Part shown: positions 1-8,120 of the stretch, piece after piece
How positions within the stretch are numbered: position 1 is the stretch's first letter
How the letters are laid out: each line of letters starts with the position of its first letter
Assembly: GCF_030646165.1 (NCBI RefSeq)
Contig: NZ_JAUTDO010000006.1
Coordinates: forward strand, 62,001 to 126,000
DNA from: Conexibacter sp. CPCC 206217
GTDB taxonomy: Bacteria > Actinomycetota > Thermoleophilia > Solirubrobacterales > Solirubrobacteraceae
DNA length: 64,000 bases
Reading direction: 5' to 3'
Made by a program: the position numbers and the translations under genes
The notes under the pieces: generated by a model
Databases searched by the model: none
What the model saw: the letters and a program-made list of their open reading frames with translations, nothing else
What the model was told of the DNA's origin: nothing

Positions 1-1
1 C

Positions 2-463
2 TTCGGGATGGTCCTGTCGCTCTACCGCCAGGGCAAGCTGCCCGGCATCGGGACGATGTTCCGCTACACGCTGCGCGATGAGTCCAACCACATCGAGCTG
101 TTCCGCCGGCTGCTGCGCGAGCTGGTCGCCGAGAACCCGGGGATCTGGACGGCCGACTTCCAGGAGGAGCTGCGCGAGCTGATGCGCGAGGCCGTCGCGC
201 TGGAGCAGCGCTTCATCAGCGACTGCCTGCCGGTCGAGGGCGTCGGCCTGTCCGCCGAGGAGTTCGCGCAGTACATCGACTACATCGCCGACCGCCGCCT
301 GGAGGGCGTCGGCCTCGCGCCCCTGAAGCCGGGCGTCGAGAACCCGCTGCCGTGGCTGGCGGAGCTGATGGACGTGCGCAAGGAGACGAACTTCTTCGAA
401 GGGCGCGTGACCGAGTACCAGAAGGCGTCGGCGCTGGCCGTCGTCTCCGACGACGAGCTGTGA
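2..463 (+). CDS. nrdB: Ribonucleotide reductase beta subunit, C-terminal part
   Basis: This is the 3' end of a class I ribonucleotide reductase small subunit; the gene begins before the window. The visible part holds the ferritin-like helix with the metal-ligand pattern 'RDESNHIELF' (Glu and His ligands of the second metal site) and ends with an acidic tail (SDDEL), which in this family docks into the alpha subunit. The subunit houses the metal-tyrosyl (or related) radical cofactor that starts deoxynucleotide synthesis in the cytoplasm. The stop codon lies 8 bases before the chosen nrdA start, so the two are one operon. The reading frame stays open to base 2, so the fragment is truncated only by the window edge. 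Confidence 0.93.
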   Translation, partial: FGMVLSLYRQGKLPGIGTMFRYTLRDESNHIELFRRLLRELVAENPGIWTADFQEELRELMREAVALEQRFISDCLPVEGVGLSAEEFAQYIDYIADRRLEGVGLAPLKPGVENPLPWLAELMDVRKETNFFEGRVTEYQKASALAVVSDDEL

Positions 464-471
464 GGGACCTG

Positions 472-3400
472 ATGCTGATCGAGTTCGACGAGATCCTGCG
501 CGACCTGGAGCTGAAGCGCGCCGCGGCCCTGCCCGGCGGCGAGGGCCCGGCGCTCGACGTCGCCGCCGCGCTGGCGGAGCTGGAGCACGAGCACGAGCCG
601 GCGCTGGCCGGCCTCACGCTGATCGGCGAGGACGGCGGCGAGCGCCCGTTCGCGCCCGCGCAAGCCGGCACGGTCGTCGCCGACGCGCTGCGCACGCTCG
701 CGCTGGCCGGCGGCGAGACCGCTGGCGACACCGCCGCCGCGCGCGCGATCGTGCGGGCCGTGACGCGCCAGACGGTCACGCGGCTCGCCGCGGCCGCCAG
801 CGGTGGCGCCCGTCAGCTGACCGAGGGCGACCTGTCGACCGTCGTGGAGGCGGCGCTGATCGACGCCGGCCACTACGAGATCGCGAAGGCGCTCGTGCTG
901 CGCCGCGCCGCGCCGAGCGCCCAGGCGGGCGGCGGCGCCGGCGCGCGGCCGTCGACGCTGCGGCTGATCCGCCGCTCCGGGCACGTGACGGCATGGGAGC
1001 CGGCGAAGATCGAGGTCGCGATCCGCAAGGCGTTCCTGTCGCTGCAGCACGCTCCGGAGCCGGCGGTCGCGCTCGCAGCGCGCGTCTCCGAGCGGGCGCA
1101 GGCGCTGGGGATGGCGTACGTGCCGATCGAGTCCGTCCAGGACATCGTCCAGGAGGAGCTCGTGCTGGCCGGGCACATGCGCGTCGCCGAGCGCTACATC
1201 GTCTACCGCGCCGAGCGTTCGCTGCTGCGCGCCCAGCAGGCCGGCGAACGGGGCGACGCGGCGACGGGCGCGGCGCAGTCGCACCCGCCCGTGCCGGTGG
1301 TCGAGGCCGACGACAGCGAGACGCTGTGGAGCGGCGCCGACCTGCGCGAGCGGATCGCGTTCGCCTCGATCGGCCTCGACCTGCCGCTCGACGCGCGCGA
1401 GCTGGAGCGCGAGCTGCGCCGCTCGATCCGGCCGGGAATCGCGCGTGCCGACCTGCGACGGCTGACGATCCTCAACGCGAAGGCGCTCGTCGAGCGCGAC
1501 GCGGAGTTCTCCCGCTTCGCCGGGCGGATCCTGCTGTCGCACGTCTACGAGGAGGCGCTGGACTGGCAGATCGAGCGCGACGGCATCGGCGCGCTGAAGG
1601 CCGCGCACGAGCGCGCGCTGCCCGCGCTGCTGGAGCGCGGCGTCGCGATCAAGCGCATCGACGCGCGCCTGCTCGCCTACGACGTCGAGCAGCTGGCAGC
1701 GACGCTGGACCCGACGGCCGACCTCGACTTCGACTTCCTCGGCCTGCAGACGCTCTACGACCGCTACCTGCTGATCGACAAGACCGGCAGATCGCCGCGC
1801 CGGATGGAGACGCCGCAGCTGTTCTGGCTGCGCGTCGCGATGGGCGTCTGTCTCGGCGAGCGCGCCGAGGACCCGGTCGCGCGCGAGCAGCGCGTGATCG
1901 ACCTCTACACCGTCTACAAGCAGCGCCGCTTCAGCTCGGCGACGCCGACGCTGTTCAACGCCGGCACCCCGCACTCGCAGCTGTCGTCGTGCTTCCTCTA
2001 CAAGATCGACGACACGCTCTCCTCGATCGTCGGGCGCGGCATCGCCGAGAACGCGATGTGCTCGAAGTGGGCGGGCGGCCTCGGCGGCTCGTGGACCGCG
2101 GTGCGCGGCACCGGCGCGCACATCGAGTCGACCAACGGCGAGAGCCAGGGCGTCGTGCCGTTCCTGAAGATGCACAACGACCAGCTCGTCGCGGTCAACC
2201 AGGGCGGCAAGCGCGCGGGTGCGGGCTGCGCCTACCTGGAGGTGTGGCACAACGACATCCGCGAGTTCCTCGAGCTGCGCCGCAACACCGGCGACGACCG
2301 CCGCCGCACGCACGACATGAGCACCGCGACGTGGGTCCCGGACCTGTTCATGAAGCGCGTCGAGGCGCGCGAGCAGTGGACGCTGCTGCGCTCCAACGAC
2401 GTGCCCGACCTGCACGAGACCTACGGCGCGGAGTTCGAACGGCGCTACGAGGCATATGAGGCGCAGGTCGAGGCCGGCGAGCTGTTCGGCGAGCGGATCC
2501 CGGCGCTGGAGCTGTGGAAGCAGATGCTGAAGCTGCTGTTCGAGACCGGGCATCCGTGGATCACCTTCAAGGACCCCTGCAACGTGCGCTCGCCGCAGGA
2601 CCACGCCGGCGTCGTGCACAGCTCCAACCTCTGCACCGAGATCACGCTCAACACCGGCCCGGACGAGACCGCCGTCTGCAATCTCGGCTCGATCGTCGTC
2701 GACCAGCATCTCGACGCCGCCGGCGAGCTGGACCACGAGAAGCTGCGCGCGACGATCCGCGTCGCCGTGCGCGCGCTCGACAACGTGATCGACGTCAACC
2801 TCTACCCGACCGAGCCGACCAGAACGGCCAACGACCGCCACCGGCCGATCGGCCTCGGCGTGATGGGGCTGCAGTACGCGCTCTACCGCAAGGGCCTGCC
2901 GTTCGACTCGCCTGCCGCGCTGGACTTCGGCGACGAGCTGATGGAGGCGATCGCCTACTACGCCTACGAGGCCTCCAGCGACCTGGCGGCCGAGCGCGGG
3001 ACGTACAGCTCCTACGAGGGCTCGAAGTGGGACCGCGGCATGCTGCCACAGGACACGCTCCAGCTGCTGGAGGCCGAGCGCGGCCAGCCGATCGCGGTGC
3101 CGCGCGGCGGGCAGCTGGACTGGGCGCCGCTGCGCGCGAAGATCGCCGCGCAGGGGATGCGCAACTCCAACGTGCTCGCGATCGCGCCGACGGCGACGAT
3201 CGCCAACATCATGGGCACCTCGCCCTGCATCGAGCCGATCTACAAGAACCTGTTCGCGAAGTCGAACCTGTCCGGCGACTTCGTGATCGTCAACCCGTAC
3301 CTCGTGCGCGACCTGAAAGCCGCGGGCCTGTGGAACGGCGCGCTGGCGGAGCGGCTGAAGGCCGTCGACGGCGACCTCGAGCAGCTGCCGGAGGTCCCGC

Positions 3401-3717
3401 GGGCACTGCGCGACCTCTACCGCACCGCCTTCCAGATCGAGCCCGAGCGGCTGATCGATGCCGCGGCCCGCCGGCAGAAGTGGATCGACCAGTCGCAGTC
3501 GCTCAACCTCTTCCTCGCGCAGCCGGACCTGAAGGCGATGAGCCACATGTACCGCCGCGCCTGGCATGCCGGCCTGAAGACGACCTACTACCTGCGCACG
3601 CTCGGCGCCTCGACGATCGAGAAGGCGACCGTCGCGGCGCCGGCGTACGCGGAGCTGCCGACCGCCTGCTCGATCGAGGCGATGCGCAACGGGGAGGAGT
3701 GCGAGGCCTGCCAGTAG
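472..3717 (+). CDS. nrdA: Ribonucleotide reductase alpha subunit with extended N-terminus
   Basis: Catalytic large subunit of class I ribonucleotide reductase, reducing ribonucleoside diphosphates. Recognisable are an ATP-cone at about residues 160-252, the substrate-site cysteine in 'QLSSCFLY', the radical-site segment 'SSNLCTEI', the 'CNLGSI' motif and a C-terminal redox pair in CEACQ, the last residues of the protein. At about 1081 residues it is much longer than typical NrdA (about 760). The extra roughly 160 residues precede the clear ATP-cone and include a segment (about 85-145, with 'EAALIDAGHYEIAKALVLRR') that looks like a second, degenerate ATP-cone. ATG 472 has GAGGGA just upstream; a GTG at 460 overlapping the nrdB stop (GTGA) is the alternative start. 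Confidence 0.93.
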   Translation: MLIEFDEILRDLELKRAAALPGGEGPALDVAAALAELEHEHEPALAGLTLIGEDGGERPFAPAQAGTVVADALRTLALAGGETAGDTAAARAIVRAVTRQTVTRLAAAASGGARQLTEGDLSTVVEAALIDAGHYEIAKALVLRRAAPSAQAGGGAGARPSTLRLIRRSGHVTAWEPAKIEVAIRKAFLSLQHAPEPAVALAARVSERAQALGMAYVPIESVQDIVQEELVLAGHMRVAERYIVYRAERSLLRAQQAGERGDAATGAAQSHPPVPVVEADDSETLWSGADLRERIAFASIGLDLPLDARELERELRRSIRPGIARADLRRLTILNAKALVERDAEFSRFAGRILLSHVYEEALDWQIERDGIGALKAAHERALPALLERGVAIKRIDARLLAYDVEQLAATLDPTADLDFDFLGLQTLYDRYLLIDKTGRSPRRMETPQLFWLRVAMGVCLGERAEDPVAREQRVIDLYTVYKQRRFSSATPTLFNAGTPHSQLSSCFLYKIDDTLSSIVGRGIAENAMCSKWAGGLGGSWTAVRGTGAHIESTNGESQGVVPFLKMHNDQLVAVNQGGKRAGAGCAYLEVWHNDIREFLELRRNTGDDRRRTHDMSTATWVPDLFMKRVEAREQWTLLRSNDVPDLHETYGAEFERRYEAYEAQVEAGELFGERIPALELWKQMLKLLFETGHPWITFKDPCNVRSPQDHAGVVHSSNLCTEITLNTGPDETAVCNLGSIVVDQHLDAAGELDHEKLRATIRVAVRALDNVIDVNLYPTEPTRTANDRHRPIGLGVMGLQYALYRKGLPFDSPAALDFGDELMEAIAYYAYEASSDLAAERGTYSSYEGSKWDRGMLPQDTLQLLEAERGQPIAVPRGGQLDWAPLRAKIAAQGMRNSNVLAIAPTATIANIMGTSPCIEPIYKNLFAKSNLSGDFVIVNPYLVRDLKAAGLWNGALAERLKAVDGDLEQLPEVPRALRDLYRTAFQIEPERLIDAAARRQKWIDQSQSLNLFLAQPDLKAMSHMYRRAWHAGLKTTYYLRTLGASTIEKATVAAPAYAELPTACSIEAMRNGEECEACQ

Positions 3718-3727
3718 GCGAGCCCGC

Positions 3728-3906
3728 TATCGTCCCCGGTGGAGTCGATCGCACCCGTACAGCACGGGTCAGGGAATCCGGTTCGAAATCCGGAGCTGAC
3801 GCGCAGCGGTAGGGACGCGCGAGACGACGCATCGCCACTGGGCCGGGTTCGGTCTGGGAAGGCGGTCGTCCCGATCGCGTCCGAGCCCGAAGACCTGTCG
3901 CCTCCG
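3728..3906 (+). promoter_or_regulatory. Cobalamin riboswitch and -10 hexamer upstream of metE
   Basis: A -10-like TATCGT at 3728-3733 is followed by a cobalamin aptamer. It shows the GGGAATCCGG / AATCCGGAGCTGACGCGCAG core (about 3772-3808), the GGGAAGGCG segment near 3856-3864 and the 3' GAAGACCTG near 3889-3897. Downstream, before the metE ribosome site, are GC-rich hairpins such as CCGCGG-N6-CCGCGG at 3910-3927 that could form the expression platform. The expected effect, known for this family, is to switch metE off when B12 is plentiful. The first 70 bases resemble those of the riboswitch at 17445-17605 very closely. Confidence 0.92.
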
Positions 3907-3989
3907 CCCGCCGCGGGCATATCCGCGGATCGGGCCCCGAAAACCGCGGCCTCGCGACAAAGGCCGCACGGAAAGAGGAGCAGGACCAG

Positions 3990-6308
3990 ATGGCACGCAC
4001 TGCCGTCCTTGGGCTTCCCCGCATCGGTCCCGACCGCGAGCTGAAGTTCGCGCTGGAGTCGTTCTGGGCAGGCCGCACCACCGTCGAGGAGCTCGAGGGA
4101 GTCGCGCGCTGGCTGCGCGCGTTCAACTGGGGCCGGGCCGTCAGAGCCGGGCTCGACGTCATCCCCGCGGGCGACTTCAGCTACTACGACCAGATGCTCG
4201 ACACCGCGTGGGCGCTGGGCGCGATCCCGGCGCGCCACGGCGGCGTGGCACTGCGCGAGCAGGGGCTGGCCGGCTACTTCGCGCTCGCGCGCGGGACCGC
4301 CGAGCAGCGACCGCTGGAGATGACGAAGTGGTTCGACACCAACTACCACTACCTCGTGCCGGAGCTGGTACCGGACCAGACGTTCTCGCTCGACGCCTCG
4401 CACTGGGTGGTGCCGTTCCGTGAAGCCGGGGCGCTCGGGATCCCGGCGCGTCCCGTCGTGATCGGGCCGTTCACGTTCCTGAAGCTGGCGAAGGGGCTGC
4501 AGCGTCCGCTGGAGCTGCTCGACGCGCTCGTGCCGGTGTACGGCCAGCTGCTCGCCGAGCTGGCGGAGGCCGGTGCGCATGAAGTGCAGCTGGACGAGCC
4601 GGCGCTCGTGCTGGACCACGCGCCCGGCGAGCTGGAGCTGTTCGAGCGTGCGTTCCGCGCGCTGTCGGTCGCGGCGCAGGAGGCCGGTGTCGAGCTGACG
4701 CTGGCGACGTACTTCGCCGGCCTCGACGAGGTCGGTGCGCTGGAGCGCGTGCTGGCGCTGGGCGCGGCCGAGGTCCATCTCGACCTCGTGCGCGCGCCGT
4801 CGCAGTTGAAGCCGGCGCTTGCCGCGCTGGCCGACGGCGGCGCCGCCGCGGGCTCGCGCACGCGCCTGAGCCTCGGCGTGCTCGACGGCCGCAACGTGTG
4901 GGCGGCCGACCTGGACGCCGCGCTCGACATGGTCGACCGCGCGACGGCGGCGCTCGGCACCGATCGCATCACGATCGCGCCGTCGTGCTCGCTGCTGCAC
5001 GTGCCGTACGAGGCGGCGCGCGAGACCGCGATCGATCCGGAGGTGCGCGACTGGCTCGCGTTCGCGGCCGAGAAGGTCTCCGAGCTGCGCACGCTGAAGA
5101 CCGCGACCGGGGCGGTCAAGCGCGACGTGCTGTTGGCGGCTGCGCGCGAGTCGACTTCGCGCCGCCGCACCTCCAAGCACACCAACGACGCGGCCGTGCG
5201 GGAGCGCGTCGGCGCGCTGGCGGCGGCGGACTACGATCGCGCGGCGCCGTTTCCGCAGCGCCGCGCCGCGCAGGACGAGCGGCGGCCGCTGCCGCAGCTG
5301 CCGACGACGACGATCGGCTCCTTCCCGCAGACGCCGGAGATCCGCGCCAGGCGCCGCGAGCTGCGCGACGGGACGCTCGACCGCGTCGCGTACGAGCGCT
5401 TCCTGGAGCAGCAGATCGACGGCGTCGTCGAGGTGCAGGAGCGGCTCGGGCTCGACGTGCTGGTGCACGGCGAGCCGGAGCGCAACGACATGGTCGAGTA
5501 CTTCGGCGAGCAGCTCGCGGGCTTCGCGTTCTCGGCCAGCGGCTGGGTGCAGTCGTACGGATCGCGCTGCGTCAAGCCGCCGATCCTCTACGGCGACGTG
5601 TCACGCCCGGCGCCGATGACGGTCCGCTGGTGGCAGTACGCGCAGTCGCGCACCGAGAAGCCGGTGAAGGGGATGCTGACCGGGCCGGTCACGATCCTGC
5701 AGTGGTCGTTCGTGCGCGACGACCAGCCGCGCAGCGAGACCGCGACGCAGATCGCGCTGGCGATCCAGGACGAGGTGCTCGACCTCGAGCGGGCCGGCGC
5801 GTTCGCGATCCAGGTCGACGAGGCCGCGCTGCGCGAGGGGCTGCCGTTGCAGCGCGCACAGCAGGACGACTATGTTCGCTGGGCGGTCGACGCCTTCCGG
5901 CTGACGGTCGCGCCGGCGCGCAACGAGACCCAGGTCCACACGCACATGTGCTACTCGGAGTTCAACGACATCATGGAGCACATCGTGCGCCTGGACGCCG
6001 ACGTGATCTCGATCGAGGCGTCGCGCTCGGACATGGAGGTGCTCGACGCGTTCGTCGGCGCCGACGGGATCGAGTACCCCAACGAGATCGGCCCCGGCGT
6101 CTACGACATCCACTCGCCGCGCGTGCCGTCGGTGCAGGAGATCGAGCGGCTGCTGGAGCTGGCCGAGCAGCGGATCGGGCGCGAGCGGCTCTGGATCAAC
6201 CCCGACTGCGGGCTGAAGACGCGCAGCTGGGACGACGTCATGCCGGCGCTGGAGCACCTGCTGGAAGCGACCCGGCGGCGGCGCGCGGCGTCGCCGATCG
6301 CAGCGTAG
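3990..6308 (+). CDS. metE: Cobalamin-independent methionine synthase
   Basis: Transfers the methyl group of 5-methyltetrahydropteroyl-polyglutamate to homocysteine without B12. The 772-residue length is the usual full MetE size, with two barrels. The zinc ligands of the C-terminal barrel are visible as His652 and Cys654 in 'HTHMCYSEF', Glu676 in 'ISIEASRSD' and Cys740 in 'NPDCGLKTR'. The start has a clear AGAGGAG ribosome site. The cobalamin riboswitch in the leader explains its regulation: it is the B12-free replacement for MetH. The following MetE-like gene is 13 bases downstream and probably co-transcribed. Confidence 0.97.
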   Translation: MARTAVLGLPRIGPDRELKFALESFWAGRTTVEELEGVARWLRAFNWGRAVRAGLDVIPAGDFSYYDQMLDTAWALGAIPARHGGVALREQGLAGYFALARGTAEQRPLEMTKWFDTNYHYLVPELVPDQTFSLDASHWVVPFREAGALGIPARPVVIGPFTFLKLAKGLQRPLELLDALVPVYGQLLAELAEAGAHEVQLDEPALVLDHAPGELELFERAFRALSVAAQEAGVELTLATYFAGLDEVGALERVLALGAAEVHLDLVRAPSQLKPALAALADGGAAAGSRTRLSLGVLDGRNVWAADLDAALDMVDRATAALGTDRITIAPSCSLLHVPYEAARETAIDPEVRDWLAFAAEKVSELRTLKTATGAVKRDVLLAAARESTSRRRTSKHTNDAAVRERVGALAAADYDRAAPFPQRRAAQDERRPLPQLPTTTIGSFPQTPEIRARRRELRDGTLDRVAYERFLEQQIDGVVEVQERLGLDVLVHGEPERNDMVEYFGEQLAGFAFSASGWVQSYGSRCVKPPILYGDVSRPAPMTVRWWQYAQSRTEKPVKGMLTGPVTILQWSFVRDDQPRSETATQIALAIQDEVLDLERAGAFAIQVDEAALREGLPLQRAQQDDYVRWAVDAFRLTVAPARNETQVHTHMCYSEFNDIMEHIVRLDADVISIEASRSDMEVLDAFVGADGIEYPNEIGPGVYDIHSPRVPSVQEIERLLELAEQRIGRERLWINPDCGLKTRSWDDVMPALEHLLEATRRRRAASPIAA

Positions 6309-6321
6309 GGAAGGGATCGCG

Positions 6322-7236
6322 GTGCTGCTGGACCGACTGCCGCCGTGGGCGACGACCGGCGTCGGCTCGCTGCCGCACCGCGATCCGCGCGCCGCGGCGG
6401 CGCACGCCGTCGCGGCCTACGACGTGCCGTTCTGCCCGCAGCTGCCGCGGTTGGAGGGCGACATGGTGGCCGAATGGCTCGGCGCCGACCCCGACCGCTG
6501 CGGCTGGTCGCCGCAGCGCGACCGCGAGCGGCCGCCGGCGTGGGAGGCGCTGCTGGACGAGCTGGACGCCGCGCCGCCCGCGCATCGCGTCGTGAAGCTG
6601 CAGGTGACCGGTCCGGCGACGCTCGCCTGCGCGCTCGAGCGCGAGCGCGGCGGGCGACCGTCGCGCGCGGCCGCGCTCTCACTCGCGCACGAGCTGGCGG
6701 GTTGGCTGGCGGCGAACGCGCGCGGGCAGGTCGACGCCCTCTCGGCCCGCGGCCTCGACACGCTGCTGGTCGTCGACGAGCCGGCGCTGCAGCTGTTCGG
6801 CACACGCGGGATCGAGCAGGCGTGGGATCCGCTGCGCGCGGTCGCGCCGGCGTGGGGGCTGCACCTGTGCTGCGCCGTCCCGTGGGACGTCGTCGAGCGC
6901 GCGCAGCCGGACCTGCTGTCGTTCGACCTCGCGCTCGCGCCGCTCGATCGCCGCGCCGCCGAGGCGCTGCGCCGGCTGCTCGCGCGCGGCGGACGGATCG
7001 CCTGGGGCGTGCTCGCGGCGCACCGCGACGAGGGCGTCGCCGAGGCCGTCGGACGGCTGCGCGCGGCGCTGGCGCGGCTGGGCGGGGAGGGCGTCGCGCA
7101 GCGGAGTCTGCTGACCGCGTCGTGCGGAACCGGGCGCCTGTCGCTGGAGCGCGAGCACGCGGTCGCAGGCGCGCTGGCGGATGTCGCGCGCGACATCGGC
7201 CAGCGGTCGGAGCCCGCCGCCGAGGCGGCGGGCTGA
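6322..7236 (+). CDS. Short MetE-like (single-barrel) protein
   Basis: A 304-residue member of the cobalamin-independent methionine synthase/UROD-like fold (COG0620 type), with only one barrel. It starts 'TTGVGSLPHRDP' like the MetE catalytic half. Candidate zinc ligands are His181 and Cys183 in 'HLCCAVPW', an Asp (about 203, where MetE has Glu) in 'LLSFDLALAP', and a Cys near 269 in 'TASCGTGRL'. The GTG start follows GGGAAGGGA. Lacking the N-terminal folate-binding half, it may be a 'core-MetE' that takes methyl groups from another donor (methylcobalamin has been proposed for such enzymes) or have an unrelated methyltransferase role. It lies in the riboswitch-controlled metE operon. Confidence 0.75.
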   Translation: MLLDRLPPWATTGVGSLPHRDPRAAAAHAVAAYDVPFCPQLPRLEGDMVAEWLGADPDRCGWSPQRDRERPPAWEALLDELDAAPPAHRVVKLQVTGPATLACALERERGGRPSRAAALSLAHELAGWLAANARGQVDALSARGLDTLLVVDEPALQLFGTRGIEQAWDPLRAVAPAWGLHLCCAVPWDVVERAQPDLLSFDLALAPLDRRAAEALRRLLARGGRIAWGVLAAHRDEGVAEAVGRLRAALARLGGEGVAQRSLLTASCGTGRLSLEREHAVAGALADVARDIGQRSEPAAEAAG

Positions 7237-7284
7237 GCCGACGCTAGTGGTGCGTCAGGTGACCGTTGCCTGGTCCGCCGACGG

Positions 7285-8085
7285 TCAGCAGGGACTCGTG
7301 CCGACGCACAGTCTCAGCGGCACCGCGCGGCTCCAGTTGGAGCTGCTGCCGGGGACGCTGGCGCCGACCGTCGCCCAGCCCGCGGTCGACGGCATCGTGA
7401 TCGTCGCCTGGCCGCTGGCGTTGGTCGTTCTCGTCGACGTGCCGCCGCTGATCGTGTAGCCGGACGGGGTCGAGGAGGGGCTCGGCGGGATGATCCAGTG
7501 GTTCGGGTCGCTCGGGTCCGGCGTGCCGAAGATGTCGGTCGGCCGCCACGCCGTCAGCTGGATCGTGACCGTGCCGCCGGGTCTGATCGTGCCCGAGCCG
7601 ACGCGCGCGATCTGGATCGGCACCGAGTCCGGTATGAAGTCCGGCGACGGACCGGACTTGCCGGCCTGCCAGAGGACCGTGTCGCCGTCTCTGAGGTGCA
7701 GGTCGCACGCGCCCCAGTCGGCGTAGTCGTTGTTGTGGTAGAGGATCCAGTACTCCTCGTTCGGGCTCCAGGTGTGTCTTTCTCTGATGATCGTTTCGAC
7801 GTAGGGGTTGCGATCCCAGTTGCCGACCGTCGCCTTCTCGGTCGCGCCGTAGACGGAGTCGTCCGCGCATCTGATCGGCATCGCTCTGCCGTCCCACGTC
7901 AGCGCCGTGCCGCTGCCGCTGCCGATCGTGACGCTCGTCGGTGCGAGCAGCGCTCCGGTCTGTCCCTCGACGCGGACGGTCACGTCCGCGGCCTGCGCGG
8001 CGAACGGCGCCGCGGCGATCGCCGCGACGGCGCACGCCGCTCCCAGCGCGGCCCGTCTGATCGAGCCGCTGTGCTTCATCGACAT
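7285..8085 (-). CDS. Secreted DUF4430-like (transcobalamin beta-domain-like) protein
   Basis: A 266-residue exported protein; residues 1-35 are a signal peptide ending in an AQAAD-type cleavage site. The mature N-terminus ('VTVRVEGQTG') and the segment 'YWILYHNNDYADWGACDLHL' followed by 'RDGDTVLWQ' match the DUF4430 pattern (strand, Trp-rich hairpin, G-D-x-V-x-W) found at the C-terminus of transcobalamin and intrinsic factor. The C-terminal half looks like an Ig-like beta domain rich in Pro, Ser and Thr. ATG 8085 is preceded by AAGGGGG; ATG 8079 is an in-frame alternative. It is the last gene of the minus-strand operon led by the cobalamin riboswitch at 12440-12590. Arginines are often AGA, unlike the cytosolic genes nearby. 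Confidence 0.72.
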   Translation of the reverse strand: MSMKHSGSIRRAALGAACAVAAIAAAPFAAQAADVTVRVEGQTGALLAPTSVTIGSGSGTALTWDGRAMPIRCADDSVYGATEKATVGNWDRNPYVETIIRERHTWSPNEEYWILYHNNDYADWGACDLHLRDGDTVLWQAGKSGPSPDFIPDSVPIQIARVGSGTIRPGGTVTIQLTAWRPTDIFGTPDPSDPNHWIIPPSPSSTPSGYTISGGTSTRTTNASGQATITMPSTAGWATVGASVPGSSSNWSRAVPLRLCVGTSPC

Positions 8086-8120
8086 CCTGCCCCCTTCGGT
8101 TGGGTGGATTGACAAGCTCC

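Noticed and set aside
280..3567. A 1095-codon open frame on the minus strand opposite nrdA, and similar long frames opposite most genes
   Set aside because: These are high-GC shadow frames: Arg/Ala/Val-rich, without recognisable domains, and wholly opposite well-identified genes.
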